Assembly (NCBI GenBank): GCA_043778315.1
Contig: JAYWGJ010000351.1
Span: 1-17,532, forward strand
Origin: JBEEMU01 sp043778315
Lineage (GTDB): Bacteria > Bacteroidota > Bacteroidia > Chitinophagales > Saprospiraceae
Direction: 5' to 3'
Length of the DNA stretch: 17,532 nucleotides
A program made the translations under genes and the position numbers. The notes beneath the pieces are model-generated. The model saw nothing but the letters and a program-made list of their open reading frames with translations. It made no database searches and was not told the DNA's origin. Below, piece after piece: positions 1 to 9,300 of the stretch (the stretch's first letter is position 1; each line of letters starts with the position of its first letter).

Positions 1-72
1 GTATTCGTATATTTAGTACCAATAATAATAAACAATCTTTTAGTTTCAAATTTAACAAATCTTAATTTTTCA

Positions 73-585
73 ATGAAAAAAACAATCTTATTGTTCGCGC
101 TTAGCGCAATGTCGTTTGCAGCAAATGCACAGTTGCAAAAAAGTTTGGTGAAATCGTTTTCTGTGAACGGTGCGAAAGCTATGTCGATTGACTTACGCAA
201 CGCGAAAGTGAGCATCAAACAGCACGACAAAGAGGTCGTAGAGGTAGTGACAAACATCAACATGAAAAACGGTAATGATGCACTTTACAGTCAGCTCTCG
301 GGCGCGGGGCGCTACGACCTTGCGCTCTCGTCTGATGCAGTGCCTTTGCTCAACGCGAAAGACCGCGCGACTATCAAAGTAGCGGGTCAAGACCTCGAGG
401 AAGAAGTGACTTACACCGTTACCGTGCCGCGTTACATGAACGTGACCGACAATAACGCCATCGCTTTTGGTCGCAAAAAAGGCGCAAAGGCTGCATCTGC
501 GAAGAAGGCAGCCACCAAAAAAGCACCCGTAAAAAAGGCGACTGTAAGAAAGGCGGCTGTAAAAAAAGAAGCAGCTAAACAATAG
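73..585 (+). CDS. Exported small protein with DUF4097-like N-terminal part and Lys/Ala pentapeptide tail
   Basis: Unknown function; 170 residues. Residues 1-19 form a signal peptide (MKK start, hydrophobic core, ANA|Q cleavage), so the protein should reach the periplasm or beyond. Residues 20-130 form a compact beta-rich part: a motif LVKSFS, alternating strands, and a YTVTVPRYMNV segment. This resembles the opening strands of DUF4097-type putative adhesins, but the long beta-helix that normally follows is absent; that assignment is from memory of the family. Residues 134-170 are extremely basic (15 Lys/Arg in 37), with five pentapeptides of type KKAxx from residue 144 to 168, like histone H1 tails. 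The protein is paralogous to the one at 11237-11665 (shared LVKSFS, matching strand order, [VI]P-x-Y motif). A strong terminator follows. ATG at 73 is the only start that keeps the signal peptide. Confidence 0.8.
   Translation: MKKTILLFALSAMSFAANAQLQKSLVKSFSVNGAKAMSIDLRNAKVSIKQHDKEVVEVVTNINMKNGNDALYSQLSGAGRYDLALSSDAVPLLNAKDRATIKVAGQDLEEEVTYTVTVPRYMNVTDNNAIAFGRKKGAKAASAKKAATKKAPVKKATVRKAAVKKEAAKQ
502..576 (+). repeat. 15-bp coding minisatellite (five units)
   Basis: Five consecutive 15-bp units encode KKAAT, KKAPV, KKATV, RKAAV and KKEAA. The period is exact at the protein level while the codons vary, which points to an old expansion kept for its basic charge. The repeat forms the C-terminal tail of the exported protein. 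Confidence 0.75.
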
Positions 586-641
586 TTCGCTTATTGCTGC
601 AAAAATGTTTGTTTATTTTAAAGTTTAAAGGTTAAAAGTAG

Positions 642-675
642 GAGCGGTGTCTGTGGTACAGACATCGCTCTTTTT
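642..675 (+). terminator. Rho-independent terminator
   Basis: A 13-bp stem (642-654 with 658-670, one G-U pair) closes a very short loop and runs straight into five T residues. It lies 57 bases after the first gene and separates it from the ABC ATPase gene. Confidence 0.85.
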
Positions 676-709
676 ATATCTTGAACGGTATCATATCAAA
701 ATAAATACC

Positions 710-717
710 TATATTTG
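710..717 (+). promoter_or_regulatory. Bacteroidota -7 box (TATATTTG)
   Basis: An exact TAnnTTTG match lies 36 bases before the ABC ATPase start codon. No TTTG -33 box is seen at the usual 19-21 base spacing, so this is only half a promoter match. Confidence 0.5.
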
Positions 718-753
718 ACCAAAGTTTACACTCCAATTCTTATTTTTTAGGCT

Positions 754-1653
754 ATGAATGTACTGACCATCAACGCGATACACAAAACCTACGGCAAACT
801 GACGGCTGTAAATAAGGTGTCGCTGCAAGTGCAGCGCGGCGATATTTTAGGTTTTTTGGGACCGAACGGAAGCGGCAAAACGACTACACTCGGTATCGTT
901 TTGGGCATTACGCGAGCGGATAGCGGCAGTTACCGTTGGTTCGACGAAACGGACGAGGTTGCGGCGCGCAAGCGCATCGGTGCAATACTCGAAACGCCTA
1001 ATTTTTATCCGTATATGAACGCCGTGCAAAACCTCCGCGTCGTAGCGCATTTGAAGCGGCTGCAAAACATCGATTTTAATGCAATATTGCGTTTAGTCGG
1101 TTTGTATGAGCGGCGCGACGCGCCGTTTACAGCCTATTCGCTCGGCATGCGGCAGCGATTAGCGATAGCTGCCGCGCTCGTAGGCGACCCCGAAGTACTG
1201 ATTTTTGACGAGCCGACGAACGGACTCGACCCGCAAGGCATCGCCGATATTCGACACCTTATTCAGCACATCGCCGCACAAGGCAAAACGATTATCATGG
1301 CAAGTCATATCCTCGACGAAGTCGAAAAAATATGCTCGCACGTTGCTATTATAAAAAACGGCAACCTACTTGCGACAGGAACGGTCGGCGCGATTCTCTC
1401 CGCTAAAATGCAGGTGGAAATCGCTTGCGCGAATTTAGAAAAACTTAAATCCGTTTTTGCCACACAAAATTTCGTTGAAACGATAGAAAACGACCAAAAT
1501 AAACGGCTGTTGCTTACGCTCCGCGAACCCGTTAGTATGGATAGTGTCAATACCTTAGCATTTCAGAACGGCTTGGTCTTGACGCATTTGGTAGAGCGGA
1601 AGCGGAGTTTGGAACAAGAGTTTTTGCAAATTACAGGTCGGTCGGCGGTTTAA
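754..1653 (+). CDS. ABC transporter ATP-binding protein (ABC-2 / BcrA-NatA-like exporter type)
   Basis: Cytoplasmic ATPase subunit that would energise an ABC-2-type exporter. Motifs visible in order: Walker A GPNGSGKT at residues 36-43, a Q-loop region in which Glu80 stands where Gln is usual (ILETPNFYP, common in bacitracin-type ABC-2 ATPases), signature YSLGMRQR at 128-135, Walker B VLIFDEP at 148-154, the D-loop NGLDP, and the switch His in ASH at 183-185. Residues from about 215 to 299 form the C-terminal extension usual in this group. At 299 residues the length is normal. The partner permease normally sits next door, but the next gene encodes an outer-membrane-type protein, so the permease must be elsewhere or lost. 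The substrate cannot be told. Confidence 0.95.
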   Translation: MNVLTINAIHKTYGKLTAVNKVSLQVQRGDILGFLGPNGSGKTTTLGIVLGITRADSGSYRWFDETDEVAARKRIGAILETPNFYPYMNAVQNLRVVAHLKRLQNIDFNAILRLVGLYERRDAPFTAYSLGMRQRLAIAAALVGDPEVLIFDEPTNGLDPQGIADIRHLIQHIAAQGKTIIMASHILDEVEKICSHVAIIKNGNLLATGTVGAILSAKMQVEIACANLEKLKSVFATQNFVETIENDQNKRLLLTLREPVSMDSVNTLAFQNGLVLTHLVERKRSLEQEFLQITGRSAV

Positions 1654-1729
1654 TTTTGTGTTAAAATTATGTTTAAAATTATTTTCACATTTAATTTTTA
1701 TTTAATATAAACGAAAGTCAAAAAATACC

Positions 1730-1737
1730 TACATTTG
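1730..1737 (+). promoter_or_regulatory. Bacteroidota -7 box (TACATTTG)
   Basis: An exact TAnnTTTG match lies 37 bases before the start codon at 1775, in an AT-rich spacer. No clear TTTG -33 box is seen at the right spacing. Confidence 0.5.
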
Positions 1738-1774
1738 CATTATATTACATATTTATTTTTCTAATATCAAAAGT

Positions 1775-2515
1775 ATGCTCACTCGAACTTATACGTCTCT
1801 TTTAGCTTTATTTTTTGTGCTGCTGCTTAATTTGGTTGCGGCGAACTGCGACGCGCAAAGTTCGGGTTATCAGGGCAAAAAATTTTTGATTAAAGTAGAT
1901 GCGCTCACGCCTGCGCTCGAGCGCGGCATCGCCGCCGAACTCGAGTACGCCTTCCATCGCAATTTTGCCGCTACCCTACAATTTGGCTACACAAACGCGC
2001 AGTACAAACAGGTATTGCCAGGCTACGAACTGCATACAGGTCTTGTGCTAACCGATAAAGCAAGCATTCGCGACCTACAAGTCGGTATCGGTGGCAAAGT
2101 GTACTTTAATAATGCGTTGCCTGCGCCGAAGCGCAATTATTTCTTTGCCCGCTACCTTGTAGGCAAAGCCGATATTAACGGTAACTACTTCACCTTCAAC
2201 GCATTAGACCCTAGTAAAGAATACCTACAAGATTTTTCCTTGTCGGGCGTTAGCACTAGCAAAACGACGGTTGGTTTTGGCTATCAAAATATTTTTTGGA
2301 ATATTGTAGCCCTCGATATTGATATGGGTATCAGTTTAGGCGCGATAACGCTTACGAATAAAAATTCTTCCGACGGGCAAGATTACAACTATATCATCAC
2401 GGGTTTTAGCGACCGTTACGGTCCAAATATTGCTACGTTTGGCAATTGGCGACAAGGCAAAGCAGGTGGTATCGGCTTAAATGCGAGTATCAAAATAGGC
2501 GTTTTATTGTTCTAA
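1775..2515 (+). CDS. Putative outer-membrane beta-barrel protein, function unknown
   Basis: 246 residues. Residues 1-27 form a signal peptide (hydrophobic run LLALFFVLLLNLVAA, cleavage CDA|Q). The mature part has alternating amphipathic strands rich in aromatic residues and glycine (ELEYAFHRNFAATLQFGYT, GVGYQN-like turns, GIGLNASIKIGVLLF at the end). It ends on a hydrophobic beta strand, as small outer-membrane barrels do. The family is not recognised beyond this; it resembles the general 'outer membrane beta-barrel / DUF3575-like' proteins of Bacteroidota. It stands alone with its own putative -7 box, 121 bases after the ABC ATPase. A link to that ATPase is not shown. Confidence 0.8.
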   Translation: MLTRTYTSLLALFFVLLLNLVAANCDAQSSGYQGKKFLIKVDALTPALERGIAAELEYAFHRNFAATLQFGYTNAQYKQVLPGYELHTGLVLTDKASIRDLQVGIGGKVYFNNALPAPKRNYFFARYLVGKADINGNYFTFNALDPSKEYLQDFSLSGVSTSKTTVGFGYQNIFWNIVALDIDMGISLGAITLTNKNSSDGQDYNYIITGFSDRYGPNIATFGNWRQGKAGGIGLNASIKIGVLLF

Positions 2516-2563
2516 AAAATCGGATTTATTATGAGTAAGTAGCTATTTTTTCTATTAATTAAT

Positions 2564-2593
2564 TTTGGGGTTTGATTTTTAAACTTACCTTTG
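2564..2593 (+). promoter_or_regulatory. Bacteroidota-type promoter for the SulP-carbonic anhydrase gene
   Basis: TTTG at 2564-2567 and TACCTTTG at 2586-2593 are spaced by 18 bases, close to the TTTG-N19-21-TAnnTTTG consensus of the primary sigma factor of this phylum. The box lies 63 bases before the start codon. Confidence 0.65.
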
Positions 2594-2656
2594 CGGAGCA
2601 TTCAAAAAATGAATTAATTATATCCTCCAAAATTTTTAACAAAATTTAATATCCCA

Positions 2657-4837
2657 ATGACAAAAGTATTCAGTACTTTAAAAAACGACCTTCCTGCTAG
2701 CGTTGTTGTATTTCTCGTTGCTACTCCACTTTGTTTGGGCATTGCGCTCGCATCAGGTGCGCCTTTGCTCTCGGGTATTATTTCGGGTATGATAGGTGGT
2801 ATTGTGGTTGGTTTTATTAGTCAATCGCAAACGAGCGTGGCGGGTCCGGCGGCAGGGCTTGCGGCGGTAGTTTTAGCCTCTATTGCACAACTCGGCGGGT
2901 TCGAGGTTTTCCTAACTGCTGTATTTATTGCAGGTATATTTCAGTTGATAATGGGCATTGCGCAAGCAGGCGTTATTGCCAATTACATACCCTCCAATGT
3001 GATTAAAGGATTGCTTGCTTCTATCGGTATTCTATTGATTATCAAGCAGATACCTCACGCATTTGGGTATGATAAAGACCCCGACGGCGAAAATGCCTTT
3101 TTCCAGATAGACGGCGAAAACAGCTTTTCTGAAATCATCAACGCCCTCAATCACCTCACGCCAGGAGCGGTAGTTATTAGCGTTACTTCTATATTAATAT
3201 TGTTTTTTTGGGATAAAACGCCTTTGAAAAACGTCAAATTACTACCCGCGTCTTTGTTTGTCGTTATTTTGGGCGTTTTGGCTAATTTCATTTTTACGAA
3301 TTATGTTCCTTTTTTGGCGATACAAGCCTCGCATTTGGTAAGTATTCCTGCCATCGATACCCAAAATTTATCACAATATCTTCACTTACCTAACCTCACC
3401 GATTTCGCGAATTACCGCGTTTGGGTGGTTGCGATAACGCTGGCTGCGGTAGCATCTTTGGAGACCTTGCTAAACATCGAGGCAGTAGATAAACTCGACC
3501 CGCACAAAAGAATCTCACCACCAAACAGAGAATTAATCGCACAAGGCGTTGGCAATATTTGCGCGTCTCTATTAGGCGGCTTGCCCGTTACGTCGGTCAT
3601 CGTGCGCAGTTCGGTGAATATACAGGCGGGCAACGATACCAAACTTTCTACGATATTACACGGAAGTTTTATCTTAATTTTTGTGTTGTTTTTTAGCAAC
3701 ATTCTAAACCTAATTCCGTTAGCATCATTAGCCGCTATTTTATTGATAACGGGTTACAAATTAGCAAAAATTTCCTTATTCAAAGAAATGTACAGCAAAG
3801 GACGACCGCAGTTTATACCATTTGTAGCTACCATTCTGGCGATTATATTCACCGATTTATTGATAGGTGTATTAATAGGTTTGGCAACAGCTATATTCTA
3901 CATTTTGCGTAGCAACTTCAAAAACCCTTTTCTGAAAGAAGAAAGTCAGTCGCACGTCGGGGAGGTTATCAGATTGGAGCTGCCCAATCAAGTTTCGTTT
4001 TTGAATAAAGCATCTATTAAAGAAACGCTTTGGAGCGTTCCCACCAATTCAAAACTAGTTATAGATGCTAGTTATGCTAATTTTATTGACCACGATGTTA
4101 TAGAAATTATCGAGGATTTTAGTACAACAACCGCACCCGAAAAAAATATCCAATTAAATATATTAGGCTTGAAAAGCCAATACCAATTACAACAAAATAT
4201 ACAATTTATGAGCGTGTTAAATAAAGAGGCGCAACAGAATCTGCGCCCAGCTATCATTCTAGACTTACTTAAAGTAGGTAATAAAAGGTTTTTAGCAGGT
4301 AAAGGGACAGATAAAAATTATCTGGAACAAGTGAAAATAACCTCAGCAGGGCAGTATCCAATGGCGGTCTTGATTGGCTGCATCGACAGCCGAACGTCGC
4401 CCGAAATCCTATTCGATGCAGGCTTAGGCGATTTATTGACCGTTCGTATCGCAGGTAACATTATCAATCCTGAAATCATCGGTAGTCTCGAAATCGCGGT
4501 TAAAAAATTGGGCGCAAAGCTAATTGTCGTCAAAGGTCACTCGAGTTGTGGGGCAGTCGCACTCTCGCTCGCTAACGTGATGGAAGATAATATGCACACC
4601 GTTACCGCCAAAATCCAGAAAGTAGCAATGCAATGTGGCTGCTATCCGAAACCAGAAAACGCGACCGACAGCGAAATAATGGAGAAAGTAACCAAAGAAA
4701 ATACCTACAACTCCGTTAAAGAAATCTTGGCGCAAAGTGCTTACCTCAAAGCGCAGATCGAGGCAAAAGAAGTCGGAATTGTGAGTGCCTACCATGACAT
4801 CTCGACTGGTCAGGTTTATTTTGAGGAGTTGGTATAA
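2657..4837 (+). CDS. SulP family anion transporter fused to beta-carbonic anhydrase
   Basis: 726 residues, an inner-membrane transporter with a cytoplasmic enzyme tail. Residues 1-420 are the SulP membrane domain, with ten or more hydrophobic segments and the conserved start LPASVVVFLVATPLCLGIALASG. Residues about 435-520 resemble a STAS domain (VIDASYANFIDHD). Residues about 530-726 are a beta-class carbonic anhydrase with the complete zinc set: Cys575 and Asp577-Arg579 in CIDSR, His628 and Cys631 in GHSSCGA. By family knowledge it probably imports bicarbonate (or sulfate) and interconverts HCO3- and CO2 at the inner face. Both halves are complete with no frameshift, so this is a genuine fusion, known in several phyla. 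It has its own promoter and terminator and is monocistronic. Confidence 0.95.
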   Translation: MTKVFSTLKNDLPASVVVFLVATPLCLGIALASGAPLLSGIISGMIGGIVVGFISQSQTSVAGPAAGLAAVVLASIAQLGGFEVFLTAVFIAGIFQLIMGIAQAGVIANYIPSNVIKGLLASIGILLIIKQIPHAFGYDKDPDGENAFFQIDGENSFSEIINALNHLTPGAVVISVTSILILFFWDKTPLKNVKLLPASLFVVILGVLANFIFTNYVPFLAIQASHLVSIPAIDTQNLSQYLHLPNLTDFANYRVWVVAITLAAVASLETLLNIEAVDKLDPHKRISPPNRELIAQGVGNICASLLGGLPVTSVIVRSSVNIQAGNDTKLSTILHGSFILIFVLFFSNILNLIPLASLAAILLITGYKLAKISLFKEMYSKGRPQFIPFVATILAIIFTDLLIGVLIGLATAIFYILRSNFKNPFLKEESQSHVGEVIRLELPNQVSFLNKASIKETLWSVPTNSKLVIDASYANFIDHDVIEIIEDFSTTTAPEKNIQLNILGLKSQYQLQQNIQFMSVLNKEAQQNLRPAIILDLLKVGNKRFLAGKGTDKNYLEQVKITSAGQYPMAVLIGCIDSRTSPEILFDAGLGDLLTVRIAGNIINPEIIGSLEIAVKKLGAKLIVVKGHSSCGAVALSLANVMEDNMHTVTAKIQKVAMQCGCYPKPENATDSEIMEKVTKENTYNSVKEILAQSAYLKAQIEAKEVGIVSAYHDISTGQVYFEELV

Positions 4838-4863
4838 ACGATAATATTTATCAAAAAAACAGT

Positions 4864-4928
4864 AACGCGCCGTTGATATTAACAAACTCCACGAGGATTT
4901 TGCTAGTATCGACGGCGCGTTTTTTATT
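4864..4928 (+). terminator. Terminator with long stem after the SulP-carbonic anhydrase gene
   Basis: Bases 4864-4878 pair with 4907-4921 over 15 positions with a single G-U pair, enclosing a 28-base loop, and a T-run follows directly. The stem is GC-rich at its base. It lies 26 bases after the stop codon. The long loop is unusual for a terminator but the overall shape is convincing. Confidence 0.75.
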
Positions 4929-4950
4929 TGTAAGCGCATTAAAATTGCAG

Positions 4951-5345
4951 GTTTTTTTTAGACGCAGGGAATTTTTTTATCGCGGAGAAAATTTTTTTAA
5001 ACGCGGAGAAGCGGAGGAGCAAAGAGGCAGAGATGTAGAGACAAAGAGAGCTGAAAGAAGGCAGAGGCGGAGGTTTTTTTAAACGCAGAGAAATAGAGAC
5101 AAAGAGAGCTGAAAGAAGGCAGAGGCGGAGGTTTTTTTTAAACGCAGAGAAGCGAAGAGGCAAAGAGGCAGAGATGTAGAGACAAAGAGAGCTGAAAGAA
5201 GGCAGAGGCGGAGGTTTTTTTTAAACGCAGAGAAGCGGAGAGGCAAAGAGGCAGAGAAATAAAGAAAAAGAGAGCTGAAAGAAGGCAGAGGCGGAGGTTT
5301 TTTTTAAACGCAGAGAAGCGGAGAGGCAAAGAGGCAGAGATGTGT
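4951..5345. repeat. Purine-rich tandem repeat array, 83-bp period
   Basis: Units begin with AAACGC(A/G)GAGAA and end with GGCGGAGG plus 7-8 T. Starts are at 4999, 5081, 5140, 5223 and 5306. Three units are 82-83 bp; the second is 59 bp and lacks about 24 bp from its middle; the last is cut off near 5345. Two degenerate partial units precede at about 4960 and 4980. Apart from the T-runs the + strand is almost entirely purine. The array fills most of the gap between the terminator and the end of the convergent DUF2490 gene. The short reading frames through it on both strands are repeat artefacts, not genes. I recall similar GCAGAGA-type repeats in other Bacteroidota but cannot verify this here. 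Confidence 0.9.
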
Positions 5346-5375
5346 AGGTATTTGAGGTGTAGATTTTTTTTTATT

Positions 5376-6170
5376 TTATGGGGTTACCATTGCTTTATTA
5401 TAGAAGTCAATCGTAGAAATCAAGCCAATTTGCAGCGTATGGTTGTTCTCTATTTTAACGCCATCGCCTCTAAATATGTTTTGCATCATATAGCCGACCT
5501 CCAATTTGCCTACATTCGGTATTTTATAACCTAATGCGACATAAGCGCGATTTTGGTCTAAAAAATTGGTCGCTATTTTTTCTCCGAAGTTGATAAAAAA
5601 CTCGTCGTAGGCACTAATATACAGCGACTTATCTACTATTGTTTTGCCTTTAAATGGCAACGAAAAACGATTGAGTAACCTAAAACGGTTCGTATAAACG
5701 GCATCGCCTGGCGCAAAGGTGTTGTCGGTAGGATTAAGCACGGGCAGGTTGGAAAAACGCTGTTCTAAACGAAACCGAGTAACCCACTCAAACTGCTCTA
5801 ACTGCTGTTTTATTTGTAGTTGCTCCCACAAACGATGCTCGGGGAATGTTGCATTCACGGGGAAACCGCCGTAAGGGTGCGTTTGCACAAAGCAATAGCC
5901 TGCCGTAGCAAATATTTGGCTACTAAGGTAGTAATTTACGCCTGTGCGCAAGAGCAATTGTTGCCAGTTAGCCACTAAGTCGGCGCGCCGAACCTGTGCC
6001 TCGAGGTGAACGCCCCATTTATCGCTCAGTTTATGGTCGCCGAAGTACATAAACCATGCGTTAGTACTGTTAGAATACTCGTGCGGTGGTGTAGCAACTT
6101 GCGCAACAGATTTTGTAATACCTATTATCGTCAATAAGGCAATAAATATTGTGATTTTGATACTATTCAT
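5376..6170 (-). CDS. DUF2490 family outer-membrane protein
   Basis: 264 residues. Residues 1-23 form a signal peptide (SVA|Q). The mature protein matches the DUF2490 pattern as I know it: an early WFMYFGDHKLSDKWGVHLEAQVRRAD strand, the LLRTGVNYYLS turn, FRLEQRF and RFRLLNRFSLPF strands, and the closing strand GYMMQNIF near the end. These are predicted outer-membrane barrels of unknown function, common in Bacteroidota. The gene follows the RND pump gene in the same direction after a 227-base gap that contains repeats and a possible weak terminator, so membership in the efflux operon is possible but not shown. It converges on the purine-rich array and the SulP gene. Confidence 0.85.
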   Translation of the reverse strand: MNSIKITIFIALLTIIGITKSVAQVATPPHEYSNSTNAWFMYFGDHKLSDKWGVHLEAQVRRADLVANWQQLLLRTGVNYYLSSQIFATAGYCFVQTHPYGGFPVNATFPEHRLWEQLQIKQQLEQFEWVTRFRLEQRFSNLPVLNPTDNTFAPGDAVYTNRFRLLNRFSLPFKGKTIVDKSLYISAYDEFFINFGEKIATNFLDQNRAYVALGYKIPNVGKLEVGYMMQNIFRGDGVKIENNHTLQIGLISTIDFYNKAMVTP

Positions 6171-6256
6171 ACGTTTTTTGATTTAAAAATGATTTATTAT
6201 ATGTAAATTAACAAATTCTTAGGTACAAAAGTTCCCAAATAAGTTCCTAAAATATA

Positions 6257-6299
6257 AGCGGCTACACTATATTTATGGTGTAAATACAATGCAGCCGCT
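6257..6299 (-). terminator. Possible weak terminator or stem-loop downstream of the RND pump gene
   Basis: A 7-bp GC-rich stem (6257-6263 with 6293-6299) encloses a loop that itself holds a smaller TACAC/GTGTA stem. On the - strand the sequence after the stem is T-rich (TATATTTTA) but not a clean T-run. Confidence 0.35.
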
Positions 6300-6330
6300 A
6301 CAATCAAACCTTCTTTAACCGTTATTTTAT

Positions 6331-6396
6331 GAGCGGAATAAACTATTGCTCTTCCAGTATATTGAGCGGAATAAATTACCGCTCTCCCAGTGTTAT
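6331..6396. repeat. 33-bp tandem duplication after the RND pump gene
   Basis: Two adjacent 33-bp copies (6331-6363 and 6364-6396) both start GAGCGGAATAAA and share a CCAGT core; they differ at a few positions. In the second copy GAGCGG and CCGCTC (6364-6384) form a perfect 6-bp hairpin with a 9-base loop; in the first copy the same hairpin is kept only through G-U pairs. The array abuts the pump stop codon. Confidence 0.75.
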
Positions 6397-6397
6397 T

Positions 6398-9300
6398 TTA
6401 ATTTACTCGGTGTATTAATTTGCGGTTCTTGCGGTCGTGCATGAACTTATGCACAAGGCTGTAAATAACGGGTAGGATAAGCAGGGTAAGTACGGTGGCG
6501 GTAACTAAACCGCCAATTACTACAATTGCCAACGGTTTTTGTGTTTCAGACCCTATACCTGTACTCACGGCGGCTGGCATTAAGCCAATCATTGCCATCA
6601 ATGCCGTCATCACCACTGCGCGCACCCGCGACAAAACCCCTTCGCGTATTGCTGCATCTATATTCATTTTGGCATCGAGGTTTTTGCGGAATACGGAGAT
6701 TAAAATCACACCATTCTGAATACATACACCAAATAGTGCAATAAAACCGATACCCGCCGAAATACTAAAATTGGTGTGCGTAAGGTGCAGCGCGATGATA
6801 CCACCTATCAGCGCAAAAGGGACGTTGAGTAGCACCAGCGTAGCATCTTTTGCGTTGCCAAACATGGTAAATAATATCAGAAATATAGCCAATAAGCAAA
6901 GCGGTACGACGTTAGCGAGCGTATTAGAAGCCCTTATTTGGTTCTCAAACTCTCCGCACCAAGTCACTTTATACCCTTTGGGGAGTTTTACCTTTGCAGC
7001 CATTTTTTCTTGTGCCTCTTTTATAGTTCCGCCTAAGTCGCGCCCACGAACCGAGAACTTAGCAGCGATATAGCGCATATTATTGTCTCTAAATATAAAT
7101 ATCGGACCTGTTTTTTTGCTTACCGTAGAGATTTCTTTAAGCGGTATTTTGCTACCGTCGTTCGCAGGTATCATCAAGTTACCTATCTTCTCTTCGTCGT
7201 CCCTAAACTCTTTGGGGTAGCGAATACGAATGTCAAACTTACGCTCTCCCTCAAACAGCTCGGTAGCCTCTTTGCCGCCCAACGCCATCTCAATCACCGC
7301 GTTAGCATCAGCAGCAGAGATACCATACCTTGCCATTTTTTCTTGGTCGAGCGTGATGCGCATTTCGGGTTGTCCCAAATTGCGGAGTACGCCCAAATCT
7401 TCTACACCCTTGACTCCCTGTATCGCATCGACGGTCTGATTAGCCAAATCGTCGAGCTTATCGAAGTCGGGACCGAATATTTTGATTGCCATAGAGGCAT
7501 TCACGCCCGCCACGGCTTCATCTACATTATCGCGGATAGGCTGCGAATAGTTGAGCAAGATACCAGGTATTTTAGATAGCTCTTTATCCATACGGTCAAT
7601 AAGCTGCTCTTCGGTCAAGCCCTTTTCCCACTCTCCTTTTTTCTTTAAGTCCACTTGTATTTGGACGTTAAAATATCCTTTCGGGTCTGTCCCGTCGTTC
7701 GTGCGCCCTATCTGCGATAGCGTTTGCTTCACCTCTGGGTTTTCGCGTATAATGTCAATCATCTTATCAGAGGTGATTTTGGCTTCGGGTAGCGATACAC
7801 TTAGCGGCAGCTCCGCCTCTACCCATAATGCACCTTCGTTCAGCTCGGGTAGGAACTCCGTTCCCAAAAACGTGGCAGAGAAAAAGCTCAATCCTAACGC
7901 CAATACACTCACTAATAGGCTTGTATAAGGATATTTATATACAATATCAAATGCGCGGGCTGTCGTATTAGTAATAAAATTAACAAAAAAGTTATTTTTC
8001 TCTCTTACATTTTTGCGTAGTAGCACACTTGATAGCGCGGGTACTAAGGTGAGCGTATAAACTAATGCTCCGAGCAACGCGAAGCCTAACGTCCATGCCA
8101 ACGGAGAAAACATTTTGCCTTCTACCTTTTGGAATGCAAAGATTGGTACTAAGCAAGTTAATATAATCAGCTTCGAAAAGAAGATTGACTTGCCCATTTC
8201 CGCTCCGACGGTCTTAAATAGCCCGAGTTTAGATAGCTTATTAAATTTTTCCATGCCTACTTCGTGCGCCTTATGGTCTAAGGCGACAAACAGCCCTTCC
8301 ACCATCACTACCGCACCGTCTATAATGATACCGAAGTCTATTGCGCCCATCGATAAAAGGTTGGCGGTCATGCCTTTGAGTCGCATTAGTGTAAACGCAA
8401 ATAGCAAAGCTAACGGTATGATGATGCTTACTATCACGGTAGTCCGCCAGTCCGCCATGAATACCAATACGATGAGCGTAACTAAGACTATGCCCTCTAA
8501 TAGGTTATGTATTACGGTTTCGGTACAAAAGTCCATAAGGTTAGTACGGTCATAAAAGGTACTAATCTTAACATCTTTGGGTAAAATGTTATCATTCAAA
8601 TCCTTAACTTTCTCCTCTATACGTCCCAATACCTGTGCAGGGTTTTCGCCCTTACGCATCACGATAATACCTTCTATTACATCTTCTTGATTGTCACGAC
8701 TCACCCAGCCGAGGCGCGGTTTGCCGCTTTCGCGGACATTAGCCACTTGTTTTACGGTAATAGGAACGCCGCCAGTATTAGTGATAATAATGTTTTCTAT
8801 ATCTTTAATATTGGATAACAAACCTATCCCACGCACAACGTAGGACTGCCCGTTGCGCTCAATAACATCTCCACCTACATTGACATTACTTTTCTCGACG
8901 GCTTGATATACATCTAAGGCAGAAAGGTTGTATTTGGTAATGAGATTAGGGTTCACATCTATCTCGTATATCTTTTCTTCGCCGCCAAAGCTATTCACAT
9001 CGGCAATGCCTTGTACCGACTTAAATTCTCTATCTAACACCCAGTTTTGTATGGTCGTAAGTTCGCGGATACTACGGGTATCGGATTTTAAGGTGTATCT
9101 ATACACTTCGCCCGTAGGTCCGTAGGGCGGTTGCACGTCAGGTTTTACGCCGTCGGGAAGGTCGACGCTCGCCAAACGGGACATCACTTGTTGGCGCGCA
9201 AACGGGTCATCTACATCATCATCAAATATTATTCTAGTGTAAGATAGCCCAAATGAAGAGTTAGTTCTTAAATTTACTTTTTTTTGCACCGAGTTGAGTA

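Noticed and set aside
4873..5329. Open frames on both strands in the purine-rich array
   Set aside because: They repeat with the 83-bp units, have low-complexity products and lack plausible starts; they are products of the repeat.
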